A stretch of 64,000 nucleotides of DNA, taken from NCBI RefSeq assembly GCF_001831515.1, contig NZ_KV825615.1, positions 141,014 to 205,013 of the forward strand. Reading direction: 5' to 3'. Both the position numbers and the translations under genes were made by a program. The stretch comes from Corynebacterium sp. HMSC074A01 (lineage in GTDB: Bacteria > Actinomycetota > Actinomycetes > Mycobacteriales > Mycobacteriaceae). Below the pieces are notes generated by a model. The model saw only the letters and a list, made by a program, of their open reading frames with translations, did no database searches and was not told the DNA's origin. This document shows, in pieces, positions 18,801-27,011 of this stretch. The first letter of the stretch is position 1. The number at the start of each line of letters is the position of its first letter.

Positions 18801-19469
18801 GCGCGGCCCTGCGAGCGTAATGGCGGGGAAGGCGGCCAGCTGCACCACGATCGGCATCCCGGGCACGGTGCCCACCGCCGCGACCGCCCGACGCAAGCTC
18901 ACCGCGCATACCGGGTCGAGGTCCTCCGGCGAGCCGGGATCGTCCACCTCCACCGGCGTGCACAGCGCCATCGCACCAGTGCCGAGCCGCACCTGTAGCG
19001 CCTCTGGCGTGTCCGCGCCGCGCTCCCACACCCGTGCGCTGTCCACCCCGGTGAGCAGCATCGCCGGCTCCGGGTGCAGGTAGGAAAAGTGGGCGCGCTG
19101 TTTGACCGCGTTGGCGCGAGCCTGCTTGGTCAGCGCGTCCAGGTGTCGCAGGTAGACCCGCCGCGTCTCGTCGATATCGCTCTGCTGCTCCTGCGGCTGG
19201 AACATGGCGATGAGCCCGAAGGCCATCATGAGCGGGAAGATCAACATCATCGGCCCCATCGCTCTGCCGGAGAGCAGCATCAGCGCCATGACCGCGCCGA
19301 CGGCCACCATCATCACGATCGGCAGCAGGATACGTAGCAGAGGCAGCGGCTGGTGCTTCTGCGCGTTGGGCACAGCTTCTGCGTGGAGTGCGCCGCTGGG
19401 CAGCGGCGGGGCGTCGGCAAGCGGCATGCGCGTGGGCACGAGTACCGGATTGTGGTCGACTCCGAGCAC
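15801..19469 (-). CDS. eccC: ESX-4 FtsK/SpoIIIE-type secretion ATPase EccC
   Basis: The 1222-aa motor of type VII secretion is a single, unsplit chain. It has two N-terminal membrane segments (about 46-88) and three ATPase domains with Walker A lysines at K435 (GATGSGKSE), K781 (GGPQTGKSA) and K1028 (GAGGAGKST). The first domain also has a clear Walker B (NLVLVDFKGG); the second and third look less canonical, as usual for EccC. The start is GTG 19469, with a GGGGGG run 8 nt upstream. It is divergent from eccD and overlaps the Rv3446c-like gene. The third domain is where EsxB-type signals bind in studied systems. Confidence 0.96.
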   Translation of the reverse strand: MLGVDHNPVLVPTRMPLADAPPLPSGALHAEAVPNAQKHQPLPLLRILLPIVMMVAVGAVMALMLLSGRAMGPMMLIFPLMMAFGLIAMFQPQEQQSDIDETRRVYLRHLDALTKQARANAVKQRAHFSYLHPEPAMLLTGVDSARVWERGADTPEALQVRLGTGAMALCTPVEVDDPGSPEDLDPVCAVSLRRAVAAVGTVPGMPIVVQLAAFPAITLAGPRAHDVASAVVSQLAFFHGPETIGLELEHAAMPWAKWLPHAREPERAQFRVVVAQARRGADDAAFAPAHASAECVITVDEDPEAFVSEHAFHVVCTDELAAVTESGREYLGVPDPFSAEEAALIARHLAFYRRPTGTSNVRKTGGDLLAMLGIDDIDVLDAATMWPGREGTRQRLTVPIGATPEGEPVYLDLKEAAHGGMGPHGLCIGATGSGKSELLKSLVAALVATHSPEEINLVLVDFKGGATFLGCEGLPHTSAVITNLEDEAVLVERMYDAISGEMHRRQELLRTAGNYANITYYTAARLRGEELAPLPALVIIVDEFSELLTQHPHFAELFVAVGRLGRSLGVHLLLASQRLEEGKLRGLDSHLSYRIGLKTFSAGESRQVLGVPDAYELPGEPGSGFLKAGSPDLVRFRASYVSGALTRRVAVRGSSEVPTVRLFDGWETAAAEAAAVDTVDTVDTVETVETSTTFEAIVSKAGELAAADGMRAHQVWLPPLPDTLALHAVSPGSPVAQTGAALTAPVGLIDLPYRQRQDPLVIDLGASGGHIAIAGGPQTGKSAALRTIAAALALAHTTDQLAIYGIDAGSGGLDDLERLPHVAGVALRTDEERVRRVVDEVVELLDAGEGRGGVEKHTLLLLDGWHTLCAPDSKFEDLKEPLARIASEGPAAGVHLAVTTQRWNAIRPNVRDLIGTRYELHLTEPMDSLIDRKLQQKLPAKPGHGLTPDGTHMLFAHANAQDLAHIAATAAGQEPVPKLKVLPTHVRTAELVQEQPHALPIGVGGPRLAPLHSQSGHLLAIGAGGAGKSTVIASAITAIQAMDREDARMVICDPRRAHLGRAADDMTAAYAASSTAIAEAIRALVTTMRDRLPGSDVTPAQLADRSWWTGPDIYLVIDDLELVGEEHLREVVALLPHARDIGLHVVAARKFGGVARAMFGGFLGALKDTHPDVLIMDGTREEGALFGVKPKPQAPGRATLVQAGSTQGTVQLCAPYEEGATL

Positions 19470-19647
19470 GAAAAATTCCCCCCAAGATCTGCCACAGCCG
19501 CTGGTTCCCCCGAACCAGACGTGCGAGCTGTGGACGTGCCCGGCAGTTTACGCCATACTTGGAAACACCGCGCGGCAAATGGGGGTTCGCGCACACACTT
19601 TTCGGGGGTTTTCCTTGGTAGCTACATCTGCCCATCACATTGTTCGC

Positions 19648-20931
19648 ATGACCGTGCGCGTTTCCGCCGTGTCCTTCCACCGCGACATCGACCTGGTATT
19701 GCCCACCTCGTCGACTTTCGCGGAAGTGCTGCCTGAGCTGGCCACATTCGTCGACCTGCCGCGCATCCACCGCCCGTGGGAGGCCACCACCGTCGGCGGC
19801 GCGCCGCTGGATATGCACACCCCGCTGCACAAGCTCAAGCTTCGCGACGGCGCCGTGATCGTCCTGAGGCCTCAAGAGTCAATCGAGCCGCCAGTGGTTC
19901 GCGACGCCGCCGAGTCACTTGCCGCGGCAGCCGTCGGCACCCGCGACACCACAGGCCTGGCCCACCTGGCCAGCTTCGCCGGTGTGCTCGGGCTGGCTGT
20001 CCTCGCCGGGATGTTCACCTCCCTTCCTGTCGCGCTCGGTGTGGGCGCGCTCGCCGTGTTTGCGCTGGCCGTGTTGTCGCGCGTCTCCACGCTGTTCGCC
20101 CCGCTGCCGGGTGTGGCGGCGATTTCGGTGGCCTGCTGGGTCGCAGGTCTGCCCGGCGCGTGGGAGCCCGTCGATGTGGCACTCGGCGTCTTCGCGGGAG
20201 CCGCAACTGCCTGCGCGCTCGTCGTCCTCGGTGCCGTACTCGGGTTGGCCAGGCCTTTCGCCTCCGCGTGCACGGTCACGTTAAGCGTCCTGCTGAGCAT
20301 CGGGGCGTGCGGGGTGTGGCTGCCGAGCGCGCAAGCCCCGGCGGCGCTGACGGTGCTCGCCGGACTCCTCACCGTCCTCTCCACCCCGGCTGTAGCCACC
20401 CGCGCCGCGGGTCTGAAGGTCCCGCGCGTGCCCACCGCGGGCGAAGCCTTCGCGACTGCCGACGGCTACCAGCCTGATGTCGACGAGCGCAGCCAACGTG
20501 CGATCACGCTCGTCGCCGCCATCTCCTGTGCGGTGGCCGCCAGCATGCTGCCTGCACTTTTTGCCATTGCCTGGGCAGGCGGGGCGTGGGTGTGCGCGCT
20601 TGCCGTGTGCACCGCCGGAGCACTGGGCATCTACGCCTCCCGCCACCACTACCCCGTGCCCCGGGCAGCACTTGTCACCGCCGCACTCGGCGCGGTGTGC
20701 GCGTGCGCGCTCGCCGTGGCGCGCACCGACAGCCCGCACCCCGTGGCAATCGCGGTGGCACTGCTGGTCACGCTCACCGCCGCGACCGCCGCGATTTGGG
20801 TACGCAACGTGCCGGAGCTGGAACCCACCACCGTGGTGTGGTTTGAGCGCGCGGAGACCGCCGCCATCATCGCTGCGCTCCCGCTCGCGCTCCACGTCGC
20901 CGGACTGTTCGCGCTGATCAGGGGGCTGTGA
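19648..20931 (+). CDS. eccD: ESX-4 membrane channel component EccD
   Basis: The 427-aa inner-membrane protein starts with an about 90-residue ubiquitin-like (YukD) domain (TVRVSAVSFHRDIDLVLP). About eleven hydrophobic segments follow from residue 120 to the end, matching EccD, the main membrane core of type VII systems. ATG 19648 fits the domain start and has no ribosome site; an imperfect -10 (TCACAT) lies 7 nt upstream, so a leaderless message is possible. The open frame reaches back to 19204 over eccC, and ATG 19579 is an alternative. It ends by overlapping the possible GTG of mycP. Confidence 0.92.
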   Translation: MTVRVSAVSFHRDIDLVLPTSSTFAEVLPELATFVDLPRIHRPWEATTVGGAPLDMHTPLHKLKLRDGAVIVLRPQESIEPPVVRDAAESLAAAAVGTRDTTGLAHLASFAGVLGLAVLAGMFTSLPVALGVGALAVFALAVLSRVSTLFAPLPGVAAISVACWVAGLPGAWEPVDVALGVFAGAATACALVVLGAVLGLARPFASACTVTLSVLLSIGACGVWLPSAQAPAALTVLAGLLTVLSTPAVATRAAGLKVPRVPTAGEAFATADGYQPDVDERSQRAITLVAAISCAVAASMLPALFAIAWAGGAWVCALAVCTAGALGIYASRHHYPVPRAALVTAALGAVCACALAVARTDSPHPVAIAVALLVTLTAATAAIWVRNVPELEPTTVVWFERAETAAIIAALPLALHVAGLFALIRGL

Positions 20932-20933
20932 GC

Positions 20934-22115
20934 ATGAAACGTTTCACCGCCATTGCCGCAGCCGCGCTGCTGTGCGCCCCGCTGCCGCTTGCCACAACTG
21001 CGTACGCTCAGGACTACGCCTGCGCCGTGCCCGTCCACGCCAGCCCGCCGGCACCGCCAAGCGTCGATGAGCAGGCCCGGCAGGCGCGCACCGATCCGAT
21101 TGCCCGCGCGCACCGCTTCGCCACCGGCGATGGGGTGCGCATCGCCGTCATCGACACCGGCGTCCACCCTCACCCCGAGCTCGCCCGCCTTCACCCGGGC
21201 CGCGACTTCGTCGACCACGACAACCCCGACCCGTTTGCCGACTGCGACTCGCACGGCACCGTCGTCGCCGGCATCATCGCCGGGAATACCCACGGCGTTG
21301 CACCGGACGCGGAGCTCATCGCCATCCGCCAGACCTCCGCGCACTACCGTGACCGCGAAAGCGACGACCCCAGCGCGGGCTCGCTCGCCACGCTTGCTAG
21401 CGCTATCCACAACGCCATCGACGAGCGCGCCGACATCATCAACATCTCCGTCGTCTCCTGCCAACCACCCGAGATCGCCGAGCGCATCGACACCCAGCCC
21501 CTCGACGCCGCACTGGCGCGCGCCGAGGTCGAAGGCGTCCTGGTCGTCGCCGCAGCCGGCAACGAGTCCGGCGAGTGCGCCCAGGGCTACACCGTCTTCC
21601 CTGCGCACTCGCCCACCGTGCTCGCCGTCGCTGCCCGCGAGGGCTCACACGACATCGCGGGCTACTCCATCCGCGTGCCCGGCCCGGCGCTGTCCGCCCA
21701 GGGCACGGTCCCACTCGCCCTGGCTTCCGACGGCACCGGGTTTGCCACCGGCACCCACAGCGACAACGGGCCCGCCCCGTACGCGGGCACCAGCTTCGCC
21801 GCCCCGGTCGTTACCGGTACTGCGGCCCTGCTCATGCAGCGCTACCCGCACCTGCACCCCGCCGAGGTGCGCGCGCACCTCTACGCCGCATCCCAACCCA
21901 GCGGGGGCGCGCTCGACCCGCTCGCCGCGGTGACCCAGCTGCCGCCGGCGTCTCCCGCGGACGCGGAACCGCTGGCTCTGCGCCCTGCCGAGGAGCAGGT
22001 GTCGGCGTCAGTAGGCAAGATGGGCAACGTACTGCTCGCCGCGGCGATGCTCCTGATCTGCCTGTTCGCAGCACCGCTGGTGCGAGCCCAGGTCGCGGGA
22101 CGCCGATCTTCCTAA
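20934..22115 (+). CDS. mycP: ESX-4 membrane-anchored subtilisin-like protease mycosin MycP
   Basis: The 393-aa serine protease has a signal peptide (MKRFTAIAAAALL, cleavage near TAYAQ) and a subtilase domain with Asp74 (AVIDTGV), His107 (DSHGTVVAG) and Ser287 (GTSFAAPVV). Near the C-terminus a membrane anchor (VLLAAAMLLICLFAAPLV) is followed by basic residues. ATG 20934 was chosen because an AGGGGG site sits 8 nt upstream; GTG 20928 overlaps the eccD stop and is possible. The last 29 nt of the gene, plus the following palindrome, are duplicated at 22156-22214. Confidence 0.95.
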   Translation: MKRFTAIAAAALLCAPLPLATTAYAQDYACAVPVHASPPAPPSVDEQARQARTDPIARAHRFATGDGVRIAVIDTGVHPHPELARLHPGRDFVDHDNPDPFADCDSHGTVVAGIIAGNTHGVAPDAELIAIRQTSAHYRDRESDDPSAGSLATLASAIHNAIDERADIINISVVSCQPPEIAERIDTQPLDAALARAEVEGVLVVAAAGNESGECAQGYTVFPAHSPTVLAVAAREGSHDIAGYSIRVPGPALSAQGTVPLALASDGTGFATGTHSDNGPAPYAGTSFAAPVVTGTAALLMQRYPHLHPAEVRAHLYAASQPSGGALDPLAAVTQLPPASPADAEPLALRPAEEQVSASVGKMGNVLLAAAMLLICLFAAPLVRAQVAGRRSS

Positions 22116-22214
22116 ATGGAGCTAGCTCCATTTAGACCAGCGCCGGTTGCAAAGCCCCAGGTCGCGGGACGCCGATCTTCCTAAACGGAGCTAGCTCCAT
22201 TTGGACCAGGGCCG
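22087..22214. repeat. tandem duplication (period 69) of the mycP 3' end and a palindrome
   Basis: Positions 22087-22145 and 22156-22214 match with three substitutions. Each copy holds the terminal codons of mycP (stop included in copy 1) and a GGAGCTAGCTCC-centred palindrome: perfect over 24 nt in copy 1 (22112-22135), one mismatch in copy 2 (around 22183-22202). The palindromes lie between the convergent mycP and eccB and may act as terminators or as a protein site. Confidence 0.85.
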
Positions 22215-22303
22215 TCGGGTGTGCTTCGCTGTCAGCTTTTCCGGCCGCGGAAGAGCCCAAAACCGGCCCAACACTTCGGCATCAATTTGAGCCAAGTCAA
22301 GAC

Positions 22304-23581
22304 TTAGTACGTCGCCGTGAGCGCCGCAGTTCGCTCTAGCGCTTCCCCACGCGGTAGCAGCTGCACGAGTCGCCACGGCACCTGCTCCACCTTGGCGGCA
22401 CCGATAGCCTCGAGGGTCGCCTCGTCCGGCACGCCGTGGCGCAGGCCTGTCTGGTCCACCACGTGGTAGCCGTTGCCGGTGTCCACGGCTACCGCGCCGG
22501 ACGGCAGGCCGACAAAATACGATGCCGCACCTGCGCCGGAAAGGCGCACGTGGCCGGCCATCGCCTCTGATGCGGGAAGCGTCGCCGCCCCGCCGTCTTC
22601 TGTAATACAGGTCGCCTCCGGCTCGTCTGCGGGCTCGCCCGCTGGGTCGAGCAGGCGCAGATCATGCTCGGGCAAGCGGATCGGCGCTGGGTTCTCCGCG
22701 TCGGGCTTCTCCGCCACAGCCTGGGCGGGCACCTCCGTGACTTGCGCGCCCGCCTCCAGCAGAATCTCCGTCTGCACGCTGGTAATCGGTTGCACGCCGC
22801 CGGAGGTCTCAGCCCATTCCCGCTCGCCGGTACGCAGCACGCGTGGCAGCGGATCCGGCAGCGCAAACGACGGCTGCTCCTGCAGCGCTCCGAAAAGCTG
22901 CGCGGGCGGACGCCAACGCGGTGTGGACGCATCAATCCCTAAGACGCGGCGCACGATCCGGCCGTCCGGGGTTGTCGACGGCGGCAGCTGGGTGCGTCCC
23001 TGCGCGGTAACCAGCCAGTCGCGGTGATCCACCTCCGCCACGATCGCGGACTCCAGCCCAAGCGACGGCACCTGCGCGTCCACCGCGCGCACCACCACCT
23101 CGGGCTCGGCGTCTCGCTCGCCGGGTACCGTGCACGCCGACCAGTACGTATCCGCCGCGTCCTCCGGCGCGAACACCGAAGGAGCGACGCCGATGCCGAC
23201 GGGCACGCCGCGGGCGAGCTTTGCCAAGTGCTCGTCGCCGGCCCGCACCGGTTCTTCCGGCGCACCCACGATCAGGCGTGCCGAAGTCAGATTCGTCACC
23301 GGGTGGACGGTGTCATCCACCCGCGCGAACAGGCTCCCGTCGGTGGCGCGGATAATCGCCGCCTCGCCCGGATTCGGGTTCGGCCGCATCCAGGCGAACA
23401 GTCCCATGACGCCCGAGATCATCACCACCGCCACCACCCCGAAGATCATGGCGCGACGCCGCGAGGAAAGCGGATCGTGGATCATGCGGATATCCCCCAG
23501 GATCAGGCCGTGTTCCACCCTGCGTCGCAGAAAGCGGTGCCCGGAAACCTGCGTCTTTGTCGTTGGCAGCAAGCGCGCCAT
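22304..23581 (-). CDS. eccB: ESX-4 membrane/cell-envelope component EccB
   Basis: The 425-aa protein has the EccB plan. The N-terminal signature LLPTTKTQVSGHRFLRRRVEHGL has an LGDIRMIHDPL-like amphipathic part. One membrane span follows (about 45-66: MIFGVVAVVMISGVMGLFAW), then a large extracytoplasmic repeat domain that includes RATDGSLFARVDDTVHPVTNLTSARLI. The two Cys (in WSACTVPG and EATCITEDG) probably form the conserved disulphide. It is transcribed alone, convergent with mycP, starting at ATG 23581. Confidence 0.94.
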   Translation of the reverse strand: MARLLPTTKTQVSGHRFLRRRVEHGLILGDIRMIHDPLSSRRRAMIFGVVAVVMISGVMGLFAWMRPNPNPGEAAIIRATDGSLFARVDDTVHPVTNLTSARLIVGAPEEPVRAGDEHLAKLARGVPVGIGVAPSVFAPEDAADTYWSACTVPGERDAEPEVVVRAVDAQVPSLGLESAIVAEVDHRDWLVTAQGRTQLPPSTTPDGRIVRRVLGIDASTPRWRPPAQLFGALQEQPSFALPDPLPRVLRTGEREWAETSGGVQPITSVQTEILLEAGAQVTEVPAQAVAEKPDAENPAPIRLPEHDLRLLDPAGEPADEPEATCITEDGGAATLPASEAMAGHVRLSGAGAASYFVGLPSGAVAVDTGNGYHVVDQTGLRHGVPDEATLEAIGAAKVEQVPWRLVQLLPRGEALERTAALTATY

Positions 23582-23644
23582 AGGTCTTGTCCCCCGATGC
23601 GTGTTGTGCGGTCACTGGCTCCCCCCGAGCCAGGCCGCTTCATT

Positions 23645-25801
23645 TTACTGCAGGGGCGCAAACTCCGCAGTGCCAGCAGGTGCCTCAACGAAGAGGTCGT
23701 CGGAGCCGTGCTCGCGGGCGTCGGCAAGCATGCGCTCAAGCTCGTCCTGGGTGAACTCCTTGTTTACCGCGAAGATCACCACATCGCCCTTGCGGTAGAC
23801 GGGCGTGAGCCCGCGCGAGGTCCAAAAGCCACGCTGCATCTGCAGGCGCTCGAGCTGGAACGGCCAGAAAGCTGACGGGCTGAGCATGTAGAACTTGATC
23901 CCCAGCTCGGCTGCGGCGCGATCCACCACGTTCTCCGCGTCCGCATTACCGCGCAGGCCCTCGCCGATCTCGCGCGCCTGCCAGTACGCAATGTCCGTAT
24001 TCGACCCACGCCCGCCGGTCGGCCACAGGTAGTGCCGCGACAGCATCGGCAGCCCGTTGTAGGCGTACCCCCAGCTGTGCCCGTCGGCGGGGTCACCAAA
24101 GATCGTGCCCTCCCAAGCTGCAGGCTGCGTGGCCAGCCAGTCCCAGGCCGCCCGGTCGTCGTCGCTGACCATGCGGTCGACCACCCGTGCGTCCAGAAAC
24201 GCCGACTGCGCGCCAGCCACAGCGGTGTCACGCACCGTCGGCGCGGCAATCATCGCCACCACAAGGGCCATGCTTATCGACGCCACACCTGTCCCCCGCT
24301 CCCACGCCTTGGACCCCAAGCGTGCAGCAACCGGCGCGAGTGTGAACAGGCGCACCATAGCGGCAACTCCGATCGCGGCAGCCACCAACACGCTGAGCAC
24401 CACCGGGAAGATCAGGCGGTGGGCGGTGTTGTAGTGCAGGTTGCCCGCCAGCGTGAGCAGACCGCTGAGCGGGCCCGCCACGGGTGCGATCGCGTTGGCG
24501 GTAATGGTCAGCGACAGGGCGTAGAACAGCGCAGGCCACACCTGGCGGCGCCACAGCAGGCACACCAGCGCGCCGAAACCGGCCAGCCACAGCCACACGG
24601 TGGCGTCGTAGTCCGGGAAGAACTCGTGGACGTGGCGGGTCTGCATGGAAAAGGCGATGTCCCACCCGCTGTCGAAGTCCTTGCTTTCCTTCGTCGCCCA
24701 GCCGGAAACTTCCCCGGCCTGTTCCGAACCGGCGAACACCTGCGGGAGGTACACAAACGCGGCGACGGCACCGGGGACGGCCATCCACACGGTGTCGGAG
24801 AGGCGGCCGCGCTCCGGGCTGATGAGTGTCGAGGTCAGCCAGTACAGGCCCACGCCCAGCACCACGACGGTCAGCGCCGCCGGGTGCGCCGTGAGCACGC
24901 CGAGCAGCCCCACCGTAGCCGGGAGGGCACCCGCGTGACGGGCGGGCAGGCGTGTGAACTGGTAGATCACTGTGCCGGTCAGCGACATGGCGAACAGGTA
25001 GGGCCACATGCCGACGAAGTCGCCCACCCAGGCAAGCTGCGGCGCGCCGTATACGAAGATGGCAGCGAGCCCGGCCGCGATCTGCGCCGTCAGCCCGCGT
25101 GAAGCGGTAAACGCGAACGCCAGGCACGCCGCGGTGATCGGCAGCGCGATGCCGGTGAGCACGATCATGCCTATGTTCAGCGTCGGGATCGGGTCCAGCC
25201 CAGCCGCTTCACCGAACAGCGCGATGCCGGTGTGGAACGCGGAAGGATACAGCAGGTTGGCGTGGGTCTCGACGTTCTGCAGCTCGCCCATCCGCGTCGG
25301 CGAAGCCACGCCGGTGTCCATGATGAAGCGCACCAGGTTCGCATGCCACTGCACGTCCCAGCCCTGCACGATGTTGTAGGCGCCGTGCGGCGAGCGCACC
25401 AACCAACCTAAACGGTCCGAGATAAGCATCCAGGATCCGCCGACGACACCGGCCGTCGGCAAGAGCCAGAAGGGGTCGAGGATACTGCCCTTCTTCCACT
25501 TGCCCGGAAACAGCGCGCGACGCCACGAGATGCGCCCGCCGCGCCGCGCCTTCCGCGCAAAGGCGTAGCGCCACGCCGCAGCCGCCGCGAGCGCGAACAC
25601 CAGGCTCACCGCGTAAGTCCACAGGTTCAGCGGTGCAGAGGTCAGGCCCCATATCCAGGCGCTCATGCCGAAAATGCCAAAGCTGACCGGCAGCGCCATC
25701 GCCAACGCGTGCGGGCCTTTTACCCCGGCGACGAGGTTAAACGCCAGGCCCGGGAGGAGGAAGAACGGTATGGCAAGCACAGCTACTGCCGCAGGTGTCA
25801 T
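23645..25801 (-). CDS. large polytopic membrane protein, DUF6541-like
   Basis: The 718-aa protein has about 13-14 membrane segments through residue 510, then a soluble C-terminal domain of about 200 residues. It resembles the actinobacterial DUF6541 membrane family, whose architecture recalls GT-C-type glycosyltransferases, but I cannot identify a catalytic residue, so enzymatic function is only a possibility. GAGGAGG stands just before ATG 25801. It lies 43 nt downstream of truA on the same strand and is probably co-transcribed. Confidence 0.85.
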   Translation of the reverse strand: MTPAAVAVLAIPFFLLPGLAFNLVAGVKGPHALAMALPVSFGIFGMSAWIWGLTSAPLNLWTYAVSLVFALAAAAAWRYAFARKARRGGRISWRRALFPGKWKKGSILDPFWLLPTAGVVGGSWMLISDRLGWLVRSPHGAYNIVQGWDVQWHANLVRFIMDTGVASPTRMGELQNVETHANLLYPSAFHTGIALFGEAAGLDPIPTLNIGMIVLTGIALPITAACLAFAFTASRGLTAQIAAGLAAIFVYGAPQLAWVGDFVGMWPYLFAMSLTGTVIYQFTRLPARHAGALPATVGLLGVLTAHPAALTVVVLGVGLYWLTSTLISPERGRLSDTVWMAVPGAVAAFVYLPQVFAGSEQAGEVSGWATKESKDFDSGWDIAFSMQTRHVHEFFPDYDATVWLWLAGFGALVCLLWRRQVWPALFYALSLTITANAIAPVAGPLSGLLTLAGNLHYNTAHRLIFPVVLSVLVAAAIGVAAMVRLFTLAPVAARLGSKAWERGTGVASISMALVVAMIAAPTVRDTAVAGAQSAFLDARVVDRMVSDDDRAAWDWLATQPAAWEGTIFGDPADGHSWGYAYNGLPMLSRHYLWPTGGRGSNTDIAYWQAREIGEGLRGNADAENVVDRAAAELGIKFYMLSPSAFWPFQLERLQMQRGFWTSRGLTPVYRKGDVVIFAVNKEFTQDELERMLADAREHGSDDLFVEAPAGTAEFAPLQ

Positions 25802-25844
25802 TGTCCCTCCTCGGATATGTGTGCGTGAAAAGTATTCTAGGCCT

Positions 25845-26714
25845 TTAGTCCTCCGGCAACGTGCGTCGGTCGCGTGTCACGGCGGTCCGCTTCGCAAAGG
25901 CATCAGGGTGCGGGTACTCCACCCCGGTCAGCGTTAGTCCGCACGCCGGGGCGAGTGGCACCTGCGAGTCCCGCTTCGTCGCCTCGAGCAGCTGCGCGAC
26001 CCATTCTTCCTGCCGCTTGCCCTCCCCTATCTTCAGGCAGGTCGCGACCAGAGCGCGGACCATGTTCCAGCAGAAAGCATCTGCGGTGATGCGGGCCTCG
26101 TAGACCTCGAGCTCGTGCTGCGTACTCACGTCGTGCCAGGTAAAGGCGTGGACGTCGCGGATCGTGGTCGCGTGCGGCTTCGGCTTGCAGAAAGCCGCAA
26201 AGTCGTGCAGCCCGACGAGCAGGTCCGCCGCCTGCTGCATGCGGTGAAGGTCGACAGGCTTGCCCCAGACGGCGGTGTCGGCGCGGCGCGTCGGCAGGGC
26301 ACCGGCGGGGCTGGTGGTCACGCGGTAGGTGTACGACCTGTGCAGGGCGGCGAAGCGGGCGTCGAAGGCTGGTGGTGCCTCGTGGACGTCGAGCACCCGC
26401 ACGTCGGCGGGCAAAAGTTTGGCTAGGCGGCGCACCAGTTTGGTGGGGTCGCCGTCGATGGAACGCTGCTCGAGCGCGGCCTGCGGAATATCCGTGTGCG
26501 CGACCTGCGCGCTCGCGTGCACACCGGCGTCGGTGCGACCGGCCACCGTGAGCGACACCGGGGTGCGCAGTACGAGCGCGAGCGCGTCCTCGATGGTCTC
26601 CTGCACGGTCCGCACGCCCGAGGTTTGGCGAGCCCAACCGTGGAAGTCCGTGCCGTCGTAGGCGATATCCAGGCGCAAGCGCATGTCCGTGCCCGATGCT
26701 GGCGGTGTGGTCAT
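25845..26714 (-). CDS. truA: tRNA pseudouridine(38-40) synthase TruA
   Basis: TruA isomerises U38-40 in the anticodon stem of tRNAs. The 289-aa product shows RLRLDIAYDGTDFHGWARQ at the start and the catalytic Asp62 in VAGRTDAGVHA. Further on are CKPKPHATTIRDV and the RMVRALV-type motif (here FCWNMVRALVATCLKIGEGK). Starts at ATG 26714 or ATG 26684 both fit. In most related genomes truA follows rplQ directly; here 10 kb of pilus genes separate the two. Confidence 0.95.
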   Translation of the reverse strand: MTTPPASGTDMRLRLDIAYDGTDFHGWARQTSGVRTVQETIEDALALVLRTPVSLTVAGRTDAGVHASAQVAHTDIPQAALEQRSIDGDPTKLVRRLAKLLPADVRVLDVHEAPPAFDARFAALHRSYTYRVTTSPAGALPTRRADTAVWGKPVDLHRMQQAADLLVGLHDFAAFCKPKPHATTIRDVHAFTWHDVSTQHELEVYEARITADAFCWNMVRALVATCLKIGEGKRQEEWVAQLLEATKRDSQVPLAPACGLTLTGVEYPHPDAFAKRTAVTRDRRTLPED

Positions 26715-26775
26715 TCGGATAAGGCTAGCAGGTGGGGCATGGGATGGACCGGCTCACTGACGACACGGCTCAAGA

Positions 26776-26829
26776 AGTGCAAAAGCGAGACCATCGTGGT
26801 CTGCTTTTATGCACTCTAGTGCATAGAGT
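26776..26829. repeat. cluster of overlapping inverted repeats upstream of the pilus cluster
   Basis: A roughly 17-bp imperfect stem with a 3-nt loop spans 26776-26815. Its right end, TGCACT (810-815), can also pair with a second AGTGCA at 818-823, and ACTCTA (813-818) pairs with TAGAGT (824-829). The arrangement allows mutually exclusive folds; it lies about 125 nt before the spaA promoter and about 60 nt upstream of truA. Confidence 0.65.
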
Positions 26830-26919
26830 ATCCCGAACATCAATAGAATTAGTAATCCCTTTAGCTATTCTTCAGCAATCAGCCCACTTCAGTAGCCATT
26901 TGTCAGCGATACTTAAGTG

Positions 26920-26948
26920 TTGCCAGGTGATTGCCAAGCAAATATAAT
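26920..26948 (+). promoter_or_regulatory. promoter of the pilus cluster
   Basis: TTGCCA (920-925), 17-nt spacer, TATAAT (943-948): close to the sigma-70/SigA consensus. Predicted start near 26955 gives a leader of about 57 nt with a small TGGCT/AGCCA hairpin. The surrounding 200 nt are clearly more AT-rich than the rest of the window. Confidence 0.8.
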
Positions 26949-27011
26949 GCATTGGCTGGAAGCCATGATTTTTCTCGCGCACCGCGCATTCTCCCCCGAA
27001 AGCTGAGTCCC

